Shown here piece by piece: positions 45,401-56,760 of a DNA stretch of 64,000 bases. The DNA is taken from NCBI GenBank assembly GCA_037157565.1, contig JAZHRO010000003.1:66714501-66778500 (forward strand), written 5' to 3'. The notes under the pieces were generated by a model, which was not told where the DNA came from, searched no databases, and saw only the letters and a list, made by a program, of their open reading frames with translations. Each line of letters starts with the position of its first letter. The stretch's first letter is position 1. The position numbers were made by a program, and so were the translations under genes. Source of the DNA: Thalassia testudinum (taxonomy: Eukaryota; Streptophyta; Magnoliopsida; Alismatales; Hydrocharitaceae).

Positions 45401-46468
45401 AGAAAACTACAGCTAAAATACTTAATGCGGGATTTTATTGGCCAAGCTTGCACAAAGATGCTCATGACTTTGTTCAATCCTGTGTGCATTGCCAGAGCAT
45501 CGGCAACATGACTCGGAAGGATATGATGCCCTTAATCCTATTTTAGAGGTTGAAATTTTTGATGCTTGAGGCATCGACTTCATGGGATGTTCATCAACTC
45601 TGGTGGGTATTTATATATTTTAGATGCAGTCGACTATGTTTCTAAATGGATAGAAGCAATACCCACCAGCACTAGTGATCACCATGTGGTTGTCGAATTT
45701 CTTAAGAAAAATATTTTCTTAAGATTCGACATACCAAAAGCCATTATCAGTGACGGAGGCTCACATTTCACCCACTCATAATTCCATCACCTTCTTTCTA
45801 AATATGGGGTTAATCATAAAATTTCCACACCATATCACCCCCAAACAAATGGCCAGGCTGAAGTTTCCAACCGGGAAATTAAAAATATTTTATAAAAGAT
45901 GGTTAGGCCCGACCGTAAAGATTGGTCCACCAAATTGGACGACGCTTTATGGGCCTACCGTATCGCTTTTAAAACTCCGCTTGCCATGTCTCCCTTCCGT
46001 CTGATTTTTGCGAAGGCATGCCATCTTCGGGTAGAATTAGAACATAGGGCTTTTTGGGCAATAAAACAACTTAATATGGATTTATCTGACGCTGGTAACC
46101 ATAGAAAATTATAATTAACTGAATTGGAAGAATTAAGCAATTTTTCCTATGAAAATGCGAGGATTTATATAGACTGAACAAAGAAATTTCACGATAAATA
46201 TATTGTTCGAAAACACTTTGACGTTAATCAACACGTTTGGCTTTTCGATGCGAGATTACATCTTTTTCCTGGCAAATTAAAATCTAAATGGACCGGCCCC
46301 TTTATTGTCCAGAAAACATATCCATACGGCGCTGTTGACCTTTTTGATCTGAAAACTAATTCAACATTTCAAGTCAATGGCCAGCGTTTGAAGTCCTATT
46401 TTGACCATATGCCTAAAATTTCATCTGAATCTTTTAATTTTACTGAGCCTGCCACCCTTGATCACTAA
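42451..46468 (+). pseudogene. Element C pol: protease, RT, RNase H, integrase
   Basis: Polyprotein resuming after D. Linker with INIPLQDAINYIPAYAKFLK, protease LLDLGASINLIP and ILGRPFLAIA, RT with [19 protein letters not shown] and intact FMDD. In RNase H the first Asp motif reads MTYASNFA where F has MCDASNYA, so that Asp is lost; TDH and VVDHLSCL remain. The integrase has a zinc region ([19 protein letters not shown]), GIDFMG, ISDGGSHF and NREIKNIL, so its DDE triad is present. Breaks: TAA 43078, TAG 43333, TAG 45544, a frame change near 45565, then TAA/TGA codons up to 46180. Ends TAA 46466-46468. Confidence 0.93.
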
Positions 46469-47880
46469 TGCACATCACGGCCAGCTCAATGGCGTAAAAG
46501 ATAGCACTGGATGGGAGGTAACCCATCATTTTTTCTTGCTTTCCCTTTTTTCTTCTTTTTCCTGGTTTTGTTCCTCCTAAACCTGACCGTTCTTCACTAA
46601 GGTGATCCCTTTTCCCTCCTAATGCATGAGGACATGGCATATCTTAAGCATGGGGGGGTGTTTTTTAAATTTGACGATCGATTTAGGATTTTCAATACCT
46701 AAAAGAAAAAGAAAAAGAAAAAAGACATGCAATTTTCTTTAATTTATTTCCTACTTGCATACCCAAAAAAATGTTGAAAACTTTTTGCGGAAAAATTTTG
46801 AAATCAGGACTAAGGTCAAAAAATTCACTTTTGGTACAATGGGATTTAATCTTTAACAAACTAAGGATGAGGATATGGATCTGGTCGTTAGAATTCCAGG
46901 GTCTATTTTAGACTAGATCAGATATCCTTCTATAAAATTCCACCTGAACTCATGATAGTTCAGGTGACTTGATCCTATTTTGTAATACGGAAAGTATTTG
47001 ACTTAGTTTCTGATTCAAAAACTTGCGTGTCTTCAGAAACTTCTTGTGTCAATTTTCACACACAAGCCAACACCTAAAAACAATTAAAAATTTGAAAAAC
47101 TCCCTTGTTTGGACTTAGTGAAAGTCTAAAGCAGATCATTGGTTTGAGTTCCCACCACCGAGAAGGAGGAAAATACCTCCTTTGACGATGTAATGTCAAC
47201 ATGTTACTACCTTGGCGCTGCTCCATATCTATATTTCATATCTTTAGCCATAGCATTAAAGCGCATTTTAGTAGCTCAAGTGTCTTGGACGGTGCTCTAC
47301 CTATAGTGTCGGAGTAAGAGCTTGAGTTTGCTTGGAGCACCTCTTTACACCGCATCGTGTTTTGAGGTTGTGAGCTCCTGGGTGGTGTCATGGACAGTGC
47401 TATCCCGAAGTACCGGCGCCAGAGCCCCCTCGAGGAATGGTAACGGGAATGATGATCCCAACACATCTGTTATAAGACTAAGCTAAAAATAAGCATGGGG
47501 GAGAGAAAAAATAAATAAATAAATAAAGTAATAAATTAACACGCCCTTATAAATGTTGGCTTTTCACAAGCACAGACACAAGGTTTTAAAGGATTTTGCA
47601 AGTTACGAATCAGATTCATGAGCCAGAAAATCCCAAAAACAAACATTTCAAGTCATCTGAATTAACAAGGTGTTAATTTGTGAATTTTCTGGCGGATATA
47701 TTGATCCCATTTTGTCTAATGATTGAATCCAAAAACAAATCCCGATGTTTATCTTTAAAAAATCCCATACCTCTTGTGTTCTAATCTACCAAGGTCCCTT
47801 ATTCTTTTTTTTTTCACCTCAAAAGTCAAAAAAATTAGATTTCTCAAAAAATTCCGTTTTCCAAAAAAATTAAAGTTTTA
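46469..47880 (+). other. Element C 3' non-coding region
   Basis: Begins with the post-pol motif CAGCTCAATGGCGTAAAAGA...TGGGAGGTAACCC (~46482-46528). Then GCATGAGGACATGGCATATC with a G-run (46624-46658), two diverged GGACRGTGCTMTMCC units (~47286 and ~47393) also found in F, and AT-rich spacer. No envelope-like ORF. Confidence 0.65.
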
Positions 47881-47913
47881 CTAAGAGACTAGCAAAAGAT
47901 AAGCATGTGGGTG
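47881..47913 (+). other. Element C 3' polypurine tract region
   Basis: CTAAGAGACTAGCAAAAGAT then AAGCATGTGGGTG before the 3' LTR. The G-run is broken by a T, likely decay. Confidence 0.75.
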
Positions 47914-50175
47914 TGATAACCACCAGTTTATCATCATTCTTATGCATTAAAACAAACCTAGCTCTTAGGATTTTACTCCGTAAACGGGTTTCTGGATTGC
48001 ATTTAGGCATAAATTAGGTTAGGCATGCACTACATTTTTTGTTGTCTTTTTAATGTATTTTTTTGAGTGTTAGGGATGTACAAATATATAGATCCCTAAA
48101 ACCCTAGCACTCAAGAAGGCAAATGGTGAAGGAGAAGCCCAGACTAGCTAGAACTCGGCTTGATCCAGCTCACCACAGCTGGAACCTAGCTCACTTGAAC
48201 TAGGGTTAGCTCATCCCAGCAGCATTCAGCTAATCTCAGCTGAATGGCAGCTCAAGAGAGTTCATCTTAGCTCACCCTAGCTCAAGTCAGCTCAGATCCA
48301 ACTCAACTTAGCAGAGTCTAGCTCATCCCAGCTCCCACTAGTACACAGGGAGCTCTAGCTAGCTCACCTAAGTTGCCAGGAGTTCACCCCAGCTCAGATC
48401 CAGCTACATCCAGCTCCACTCAACTCCAGCCAGCTGAAGAAGAACTCATCCCAGCTCAGGAAGCTCAAGTGTAGCTCCCGGGGACTTAGCTTAGGTAAAC
48501 TTAGTTGAGCTAAGCTACCTTAGCTGCCTCAACCAGCTTGATTCTCCCTGGGAGCACCAGACCTAGCTCACCTCAACTCATTATGGTTGAAGCTAGCTTA
48601 CTTTAGCTTGGCTTAGCAGCTAGCAAAGAATTAGCAAGCTAAGCCAGCTAGAGTAGCTCCATGCCGGCCTCTTCAGCAGCAGCCAGCTCCAGCTCAAGCT
48701 CCAGACTTCTCCTCAGCTCCCCCATCCAAACCCTAGCTCCAACACCTTCTCCTCTACTCCACCTTTAGCTAAGATAGCTTAGCTTAGCTTAACTTAGCTT
48801 AGCTTAGCTAGCAACCAGCTCCTTGGCCATCCAACACCTTCAAATTCAACCCTAGCTAGCTCCACCAACTTAAGCCTACCTAAGCTAGCTACCCTACTCA
48901 AGTTCGTGCTACCTCCTAGCCACCCCTTCACCCCATTATCACAACCAAAAGACACTACAAGTTGGCGCCAAAAACTACCCCTAACCACCTCTATTTTGGC
49001 GCCAACTTTCAGCCCTCCATCCACCCTACACCTACCCACATAATCTATCCTAGCCGTCCACCTAACCCTCCTTCTAGAATCCTTCTTGACGCCAACCTAG
49101 ACCCTCTTCTAGAAGCCATTTTGGCGCCAACATCAAAGGGTGTCAACCACCATAACCACCCCTTAGGTGTCTCTTAAGGTGGCGCCAAACACCCTTGGCC
49201 ATTGGATCCTTAACCACCTCCATCTCCCCATCCTAGCCCTCCATTTCAAGGGTCACCTTAACCCGCCATCCTACCCTATAAAAAGACCACTACCCACCAC
49301 CATTCAAGGCATCCTTGGCTAGCAAATTCACTCTCATATTCCACATAGGAGCCCACGTCCAGGAGAGAAGAATAAGAAGATTAAGGGGATATTCTATCCC
49401 CTTGGTGCCTTCCCCTCTTCCCTTCTCTCTTGGGTCATGCCAGCCAAAGGAGAAGCCAGGCAAGGAAGATCTTTGGAGGAGATCTTGAAGGTGGTCCATG
49501 CCACCTTGGAGGAGTTTTTGAGGGTGGTGCACGCCCACCCCTTGGAGAGAGCATTGAAGGTGGAAGCTTCCACCTTGGAGGAGCTCTCAAGGAAGGAGAA
49601 GGCTCTCTTTTCAAGCCAAGGAGCAGCTAGGCTTGGAGCAAGAAGACACTCTTTTTCACCAAATTTTGCAAGAGGATTAGTGTTTCTTTAATTGCTTTTA
49701 AATTTTTTTTAGTTCTACTAGAAGCATTCCTCTACTTGTCCTTGAAAAGAACACTAATTCTAGTCAATTAAATTGCCTTCTTTTAGCTTTTTATTGCAAT
49801 TGTTACTTTTGGTTCGAGCACTTGTTTCACCTCTTCTTCTTAATTACTCTAGGCCTCCACTTGCCTAGAGTGAGCTTGGGAAGAAGGTATTTCTATCTTT
49901 TAAATTTTAGTTAAGTAATTATGGGTGTTAGTACTTTCCGTTACAATTCGCATTTTGCCCTCGTCTTTTCAAAATAAAAAAAATTACATATTTAAAATAC
50001 CAAAAAGAAAGTTGAGATATGTTTTTAGCAAGAGAATTGAATTGTAATTTTTTCCTCCTTGGATGACCCTAGATACTCCCCTATCTAGGTTTATAAATTT
50101 AAAAGCATATGCGAACTCGCGTGTTACAACGACGTTGAAAACCCGCTTTTACAAATCACATGTATTTCTCTATCA
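47914..50175 (+). repeat. Element C 3' LTR
   Basis: Starts TGATAACCACCAGTTTATCA and ends TTCTCTATCA, then TSD CTTCC. It differs from the 5' LTR by scattered transitions and by one extra ~25-bp CCTTGGAGGAG unit near 49575. The R/U5 tandem units are at 49470-49600. Confidence 0.93.
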
Positions 50176-50180
50176 CTTCC

Positions 50181-52029
50181 TGAGTCATAAAGTGGCTCTT
50201 TTCCCAGCTAAGGACCAGCCCTGTTATGATGCTTCTCTGGAGGATCAATTTCAGGTTAGACAGGTTGGACTCAAGAGAATCTCCGAAAATGGGAAATCAT
50301 CCATGAACACCTCAAGACAATCTCCCACCATGTCAGAAAAGATGGCCATCATGCACCTTTGAAAAGTCACAGGTGCATTGCAAAGCCCGAATGGCATTCT
50401 ATGGAATGCAATGGTTCTATAGGGACATGTGAAATTTGTCTTTTAATAGTCTTTGGGATGGATAGGGACTTGGTTATATCCTAAATAACCATCCAAGAAG
50501 CAAAAATATTTTTGCCTAGCTAAGCTTTCAAGGATTTGATCGATGAATGGAAAGGGAAAGTGATCCTTTTTAGTGGCTATGTTGAGCTTCCTATAGTCAA
50601 TACAAACTCTTCAAGCAGAAGTTGAATGAGTGGTGAAGGTTTCCCTTTTCTCATTAGTCGTAACGGTTATTCCCGCCTTCTTGGGTACAATCTGAATGAG
50701 GCTAACCCACAGACTATTCGAGATTGTGCAAATAATCCTTGCATCGAGCCACTTGATTATCTCCTTCTTGACCACTTCTCGCATATTCGGGTTTAGTTTC
50801 CTTTGGATTTTGCGAGAAGGGCATGATCCTTCTTCCATGAAAATACGATGATTACAATAAGATGGCTCGATCCCCTTAAGGTCGTGGATGGTAAAACCAA
50901 TTGCCTCTGTATTGTTCTTAAGGACCTTAATTAAACTCGATTCTTGCTCCTTAGTCAAATCAGCACTAATAATCACAGGGAGCATGTTTTCAAGTCCTAA
51001 GAACTCATATTTCAAATTTTTGGGCAATGGTTTAAATTCCAACTGGGGTGGGCTTAGAATAGATGGCAGGGTGGATGTTGATGAAGATTCATCAGGACAA
51101 TCCAATGGAAGAGGCTGGGAATGAACAAAATCAACAGCCTCTTTAGGATGTGGCTGGCCTACCACGGAGAGTTGTGGGTTGGGTTCACTAAAGCTGGTGG
51201 AGTCCTCGAGTGCACTAATTGTCATGCAAGTCTCAAGATCTTGATCCTGGAGCTCATCAATGTATCCACAATCCTCAAATCCTCTTATCGCCTTAAGAAT
51301 ATCCAGAGTTAATTTCTTATCCCCAAAGGTGTTCTCCATACTATCGCTTTCACAGTTTATGTTGGCCTTGGCGGTAGCTAGGAACAAACGCCCTAGAATG
51401 ATGGGCATGTTCCTCAAATCATTAGGTACATCCATGTCAAGGATGAGGAAATCTAAAGGAAAATAGAAATCATTGACCTTGACAATTACATCCACAATAA
51501 CGCCTCTCAATGTGGTGACCGATTGGTCTGCTAATTGTAGCATTACTGAGGTTGGCCTGAGTTCACCTAACCCAAACCTCTCATAAAGAGAAGTGGGGAT
51601 TAGGTTGATGGATGCATCTAGATACAATAGTGCCCTATCAAAAGTGTATACCCCAATAATGCATGAGATCAAGGGGGCACCTGGATCTTTCTTCTTTTGA
51701 GGAAGATGATGCAGGATCACAGAACTTGGCTACTCAGAGAAAATCACATTCCTCGGAGTGGGTTCTCTCAGTTTATGCTTTTGGGTATATAGTTCTTTCA
51801 AAAGTTTAGCATAAGCTGGGAAGTGCTTAACAGCATCGAGGAGCGGAATATTGATCTCTGTGCTATTTAATAAATCCTAGAGCTCCTCATTGCTATCTAG
51901 GGTTTTATTCTTCTTGACTTTCAATAGGGCTTCAGGGAACAGGATATGGGTGGAATTTTCAATTTCCAGTCCCTAGGCCTTATTTTCTTCTTCAATCTCC
52001 TCCTCTTCTCTCTCAGGCTCCCTAGGTTT
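50181..52029 (-). pseudogene. Element E pol 5' part: protease and RT start
   Basis: A 369-codon open stretch (51720-50611) covers protease and the RT start: ASINLIPTSLYERF with LYLD in place of the LLDLG/LLDHG seen in C and F, IILGRLFLATA, then [14 protein letters not shown]. Translation beyond continues through IDYRKLN, GLCNAP and FMDD to FMTQE at the C insertion. Upstream, 52029-51721 has stops. Inactive. Confidence 0.85.
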
Positions 52030-53444
52030 TGGCATCAAGAAGGTAATTTAGGGTCTCGGGTTTTCTTTCCACTTCTCAAGGTGATAGAGTTTGTAGAGAC
52101 ATATGGGTTTGGGTCTTGAGGTGGGTTAGTGAAGATTGGAGGTCCTTGGTTTGTCATGTAACTAGAAGAAAAAGATGAGGGACCCTGCTCAACCACCTGA
52201 GCATGTGCATGTGGGTCCCTTTGATTCTCGTACCCTTGGGCTCTATTGCCCTGATTTTGCACATTGCATGGGTTGGGTAGAGGTTGGGATGGTACAGATC
52301 CGGTTTGTTAGGTGTTTGCAATTAACTCAGATTGCAAGTTATCTAATGATGTCTTCATTTGTTGCATAAGCTAAAGCATGGACCCTTGCATTTCCACCAT
52401 CTACCGGTTTAAATCAGCCTGCTCTGCTGAATGTTGGGCATTCCAAGATTGCTATGTAACTGATTTTGGGGGCAACTGGGTGAATACTTGACCCTGACCC
52501 ATAAGTCTTTGAGAAGCAAAGTTGCTGGGTCAAGTTTGGGTCTCTTGCCCCTGACTTTTCCAGGAGAAGTGAAGGTGGTTCCTCCATCCCGAGTTATAAG
52601 TGTTGGAATACGGGATAGACCTAACATTCTCCTGCATTGCATACAAATCCTCACAGGATGAGGATGGAGAGAAGGAAGGATAGGAAAAACTGGGATAAAA
52701 GGCCCCAGTTTGGAACCCATAAGGTTTCGAGAAATCCTGGCTCACAGGTTAAGCCGAATCAAGTTGGTTCACGAATTCCTGCCCCATGGGAGCTCGTGAG
52801 GAATGGAATCCCGAATTCTAGGATTGAGTAGGTATAGAAGTGTTTCCTGAATTCCTAGTCATCCATTCTTCCATTCTCTTAGCAACCAAGCCCATTTTAT
52901 CCAAATTATTACAAATTAATTCCATGTCAAATGAATGAGAATCCTAGATCTCATTAGCACTTGGCCTAGGTTGTTGGGACCAGTTGAATGAATCCATGGA
53001 GGCATGCTTAATTGAGTTCTCGCTCATTTCCTCAAATAGGTCGTATGCGCTATCTGCATCCCTATTGAGGAAATTGCCTCCACAGGAGGTGTCCACGTGA
53101 TTACGGAGTTGCTCAACCAACCCGTGATAGAAAATCTACAGGAGTTGCCATTTTGGCACCTCATGGTGTGGACACTTCCTCAAAAGTTTGTGGAATCTCT
53201 CCCAAGCACCATGAAACAATTCCCCCATCCACTGGGCGAAAGTGGTAATTTCCTGTCGAAAGGCATTGGTCCTTCTGATAGGGAAGAATTTCTTTAAGAA
53301 AGCTGACTTAAGAGTAGCACAAGTTTCAATCAGCCTTCCTATGGTCTGATACCAATGTGCGGCCTTATCCATGAGACAGTAGGGGAAGAGCCTCATTATC
53401 TTTTGTACCACCCCATGGCTATCCTGGATGATCCCTGTCCACAT
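52030..53444 (-). pseudogene. Element E gag, N-terminally truncated
   Basis: Starts abruptly in mid-gag (VVQKIMRLFPYCLMDKAAHW), then AFLKKFFPIRRTNAFR, WERFHKLLRKCPHHEVPKWQ, CGGNFLN and TYNSGWRNHLHFSWK. The first ~160 residues expected from C are missing, and only ~450 bases separate the PBS from here, so a deletion removed the distal leader and gag start. Many stops and shifts. Confidence 0.8.
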
Positions 53445-53891
53445 TTTTTTCTCTCCTTAGAGTAGCCAAATATATACCGGGTCCACAAGTTAGAATCCCA
53501 GTCAAGTAGATGAAAATCAAGTCAAGTTATGTGCCTTTGATGTGGGTGTATAAAGTGTGTAAATTGATTCATCCTAGAGAAAATATCTTTTTATTTTTTT
53601 TATAAGATGTGGGTGAGATGGGTGAAGGTGGCAACCATGACAAACAAAGTCTATCCTAGGGTTCATGCAAACACCAAAGTATATTAGTTCTTGGTTATGA
53701 TTGTGGCGAAATGGACTAGTAGAGGGGATGTGGGGAACACTTACGAAACACTCTACCCACACTTCACTTCGGTCTACTGCACTTGGATCTCCATGCTAGG
53801 GTACCTACAAGATAGTAGTTCAAAGATAAGCAAGGTTAGTGCTATATAAATGCAAAGAAGTGTGGAAAAAAATAAAGTAAATTCCATTGCC
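53445..53891 (-). other. Element E leader, shortened
   Basis: Retains the mini-exon 53745-53804 between TCTTGTAG and GTTTC/GTAAG. The AGTCAAACGACC module is absent, consistent with the deletion that also took the gag start. Confidence 0.55.
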
Positions 53892-53909
53892 TCCCTGGCA
53901 ACAATGCCA
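53892..53909 (-). other. Element E primer-binding site (tRNA-Asp type)
   Basis: Minus strand TGGCATTGTTGCCAGGGA, three transitions from the tRNA-Asp complement. Confidence 0.83.
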
Positions 53910-53912
53910 AAA

Positions 53913-55715
53913 TGATTGCATGAGTTTCGCATGCTTGAAATTGGGTTACGAGTAACCGGTTGTTGTAGTTGCAAAACTCATGATCAAATAAAATTTATAC
54001 TGAAACTCTAACGGAGTCCCAAGTCAAACATAGGGAGGCGACATTTAATTTAATTAAAAACCACACTTTGATTTATTTCTTTTTGATGTTTTAGGGTTTT
54101 GTTATTTTTTTGTGTTTTGGAAATAAAAGACAAGCAATTATAAGATAGAGATGAAATCAAATGTGATGTATTGCATTAATGTCTATTACAATAATTTACG
54201 AAAGCATAAAAAGAGAGGGAGGTGAGAAGAAATCTCCCGAATCGACTATTCGGTGTGACAACGGCACCTGGCAGAAGCTCAGACGAAGGAGGTTAGGAGA
54301 GGGATGACGAAGGTGAGATGTAGAAGGACGTCAGCTAGAGGAAAGCTTCAACGTGGCACCGGAATGGAGGTGAGAAGGCAGAGATGATCTCCTACTGGAA
54401 TGGAGGTGAGAGGATGGCTCCAAGGTGACCTATGAATCTGGATGGGTAGATGGAGGAATATTTGGTGAGGCAGAGGTTCGCTACACTAATAGGAGCCTTG
54501 GGAGCTTGAGAGTAACCTCTAATGGAGAGTTGGTAGGCTCGCTAGAGCTTAGGAGTAGGTGGGAGTAGAGTTGGTAAAGATGAAGAGGAATGGGGGGTGT
54601 AGGGGTGCTTATATAGTGGAGGGAAGAAGAGCATCCCACGCATAGCCATTCAGTGACAGCTACAAGCGTCACTAAAGGCCTCTCAAGCTGTCGCCAAAAG
54701 ATCCGTGCCTCTTCAACGGCTTGGCTGGCACTTGCAATGCGTAGGCCATTTAGTGACAGCTGCAAGTGTCACTAAAGGCTCACTCTTCTGTCGTTGCAAA
54801 TCTTATGCCCAATGCTCAAGCCCACAGCTGTCATAGGCGTGGCGATTGTTGGCCATTAGATCAGGCGTGGACGGCTGTGATTGGGAGAGGAGAGCACGTG
54901 CTTGCAAGCATTTGAAATTTGCACCGCTGGCACATGTGCTAGCAGCCGTAGGATGAGGCATCTCACAGTTGAGGCACACCTGCATATTGCATGTGCTCTG
55001 ATTTGAATCGTGCACCTCGCACGATTGTGAAGATTGGACGGCGGGCGCTGCTCGTGGTCCACTTAAATGCACAACCCAGATGGCATGTGTGTGATCTAGT
55101 GGGCACCTTCCCATCAGTGGCCGGCATTGGATCACGCGTGGGGAATCTTGACCGTTCAATTGCAATCGGGTGGCCCTATTGCTGCTAGCACTGTAGCAGG
55201 CACGGTGTATCATGGCTCGATCTCGTGCTCACTCTTTGAGTGCGCTTGTCCTCACTGTTGCACCACGTTTACGGGTGTTTTGCGAAGAAGAATTACGGCT
55301 GTGTGGTGAGGGCGGCCTCTCAGTCATTAGATTTTCATCCAATGGCTAAGATCACTGGATGGGCAACCTTTGGAGAAGTGGCACTCCAGATGGTGCCACG
55401 TGGTAACATCTGGACCATCCACCCTTCATTGCTTGCTGAGGATGCCATGGTGCTCGGATCGAGGTGATTTCTATGTTGTCAGACTGCGATCGTCGCTACG
55501 GATCCATCCAAATGGTCAGATTTTTCATTCAACGTTCATAAGGACATCGCATTTCCTTTTGGCCATATAAAATGAAGGAATTAATATACAAAACATACAA
55601 CTATCCTAATTGCCATGAAATGGATGTTATGCAATATTTATAACATGATATGCAATGCTAAGCCTAGGAACTATCATAAATAAGCAATTTATCATGAATT
55701 CATGTGTGTTTATTA
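53913..55715 (-). repeat. Element E 5' LTR
   Basis: 1803 bp. On the minus strand it begins TAATAAACACACATGAATTC and shares with A and B the middle block around GATGGATCCG and GACGATCGCAG. Two copies of the CTTTAGTGAC hairpin (54646-54678, 54746-54778) precede the TATA box. Confidence 0.9.
54608..54615 (-). promoter_or_regulatory. TATA box, element E 5' LTR
   Basis: Minus strand TATATAAG in CCACTATATAAGCACCCC. Copy in the other LTR at 22819-22826. Confidence 0.7.
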
Positions 55716-55720
55716 GTCAT

Positions 55721-56760
55721 CTCATTTTGTTAAGACAAGTCTTGTGGTGGCCATTTCTCTAGTCATAAAATCACACGGAAGATCTTCCTGTGTGGGTTCT
55801 TCTGGCCCACAATGTTCATAGACACACAAACTTGTTGTAGGGCATGAGTTCATTGTCTGACCTTAGGAAACATTGGCCCACATGATATGTTGCCCTTGAA
55901 TTTATTGATTGTGTGCGAGATCTTTGACATCTGGGTCATTGATTTTATTGGACCCTTTCCAAGATCTAATGACTTCGAATATATCTTACTCACTGTTGAT
56001 TATGTCTCTAAATGGATCGAAGCAATCCCCACTAGAAGAAGAAGTGGACACAAAGTTGTTCTTCAGTTCATTCAAGAGAACATCTTTTCCAGATTTGGGA
56101 TTCCAAAAGCCATCATCAGTGTTGGTGGGTCTTATTTCGCAAATGTGCACTTCCAGTCCCTGATGAAAAAGTATGAGGTGTCACATCGTATCTCGACTCG
56201 TTATCACCCCTAGACTAATGGTTTGGCAGAATTGTCAAATTAGGAGATCAAGAAGATCCTTCAGGTCATTGTTCGACCTGACTGGAAGGATTGGTATACC
56301 CGCCTTCTGAAACCCTTGTGGGCCCAAAGGACCACCCAGAAGACCCAGTTAGGCATGTCACCCTTCAAACTCGTGTACGGGAAGGCATGTCACCTCCTCG
56401 AAGAAATGGAGCATAAAGCCTACTGGGCAGTATGGAAGTGCAATTTAGATCTCGTGAAGGCTGGAATCCACTGTTGGTTGCAATTAAGCGAGATAGAGGA
56501 GTTACGCAATGACCCGTATGATAACTCACGAATCTACAAAGTGCGGGTGAAAGCCTTCAATGATAGGAACATTTCAAGAAAAGCCTCCATTTTGGTGAAA
56601 AGGTACTACACTTTGATGCCAAACTCAAGCTCTTCCCATGAAAACTTAGATCAAAATGGATTGGACCATTTCTGGTAAGAGAAGTATTTGGAAATGGAGC
56701 GGGAGAAATTAGTGAACTCAACCTTGATTCTAAACTTTTTGTCATGAATGGTTAGAGACT
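55721..56760 (+). pseudogene. Element F integrase
   Basis: Continues from 14542: SCGGHFSSHKITRKI completes the zinc-binding region, then WVIDFIGPF, VDYVSKWIEAIPT, FGIPKAIIS and the C-terminal part (ACHLLEEMEHKAYWA). The second catalytic Asp of ISDGG reads ISVGG. Stops at 56213 and in the TNG/EIKKIL segment. Inactive. Confidence 0.88.

Larger units (their letters stand above)
27340..50175 (+). mobile_element. Element C: Athila-like gag-pol element, interrupted by D
   Basis: LTRs 27340-29584 and 47914-50175, perfect TSD CTTCC (27335-27339, 50176-50180). Net length ~13.3 kb without D. It holds leader, gag and pol in + orientation and lacks an envelope-like gene. The first ~290 LTR bases differ at about 5% by hand count: younger than A, much older than B. 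Inserted in the RT of E. Solo LTR G is the same family. Confidence 0.94.
14543..55715 (-). mobile_element. Element E: Athila-like gag-pol element, twice interrupted
   Basis: Minus-strand element with its 5' LTR at 53913-55715 and 3' LTR at 14543-23940 (split by B). The internal region is 53912-50181 plus 27334-23941, split by C. Target duplication ATCAT (14538-14542) versus GTCAT (55716-55720), one mismatch. About 10.8 kb once nested DNA is removed. It encodes N-terminally truncated gag, protease, RT, RNase H and integrase. Both outer LTR ends on the U3 side read TA instead of TG. Its LTR and UTR modules match A and B, so E-like elements are the plausible source of their enzymes. Confidence 0.88.

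Noticed and set aside
42433..46468. C pol as an active gene
   Set aside because: In-frame stops at 43078, 43333 and 45544, a frame change near 45565 and a lost RNase H Asp rule out activity.
46469..47880. Envelope-like third ORF of Athila type in C, E or F
   Set aside because: The regions between pol and the 3' LTR (1.3-1.7 kb) hold only short frames and repeat motifs.
54646..54778. MITE insertions in the E LTR
   Set aside because: The CTTTAGTGAC inverted repeats are only ~33 bp with no target duplication and occur at the same place in three LTR types, so they look like LTR modules rather than separate transposons.
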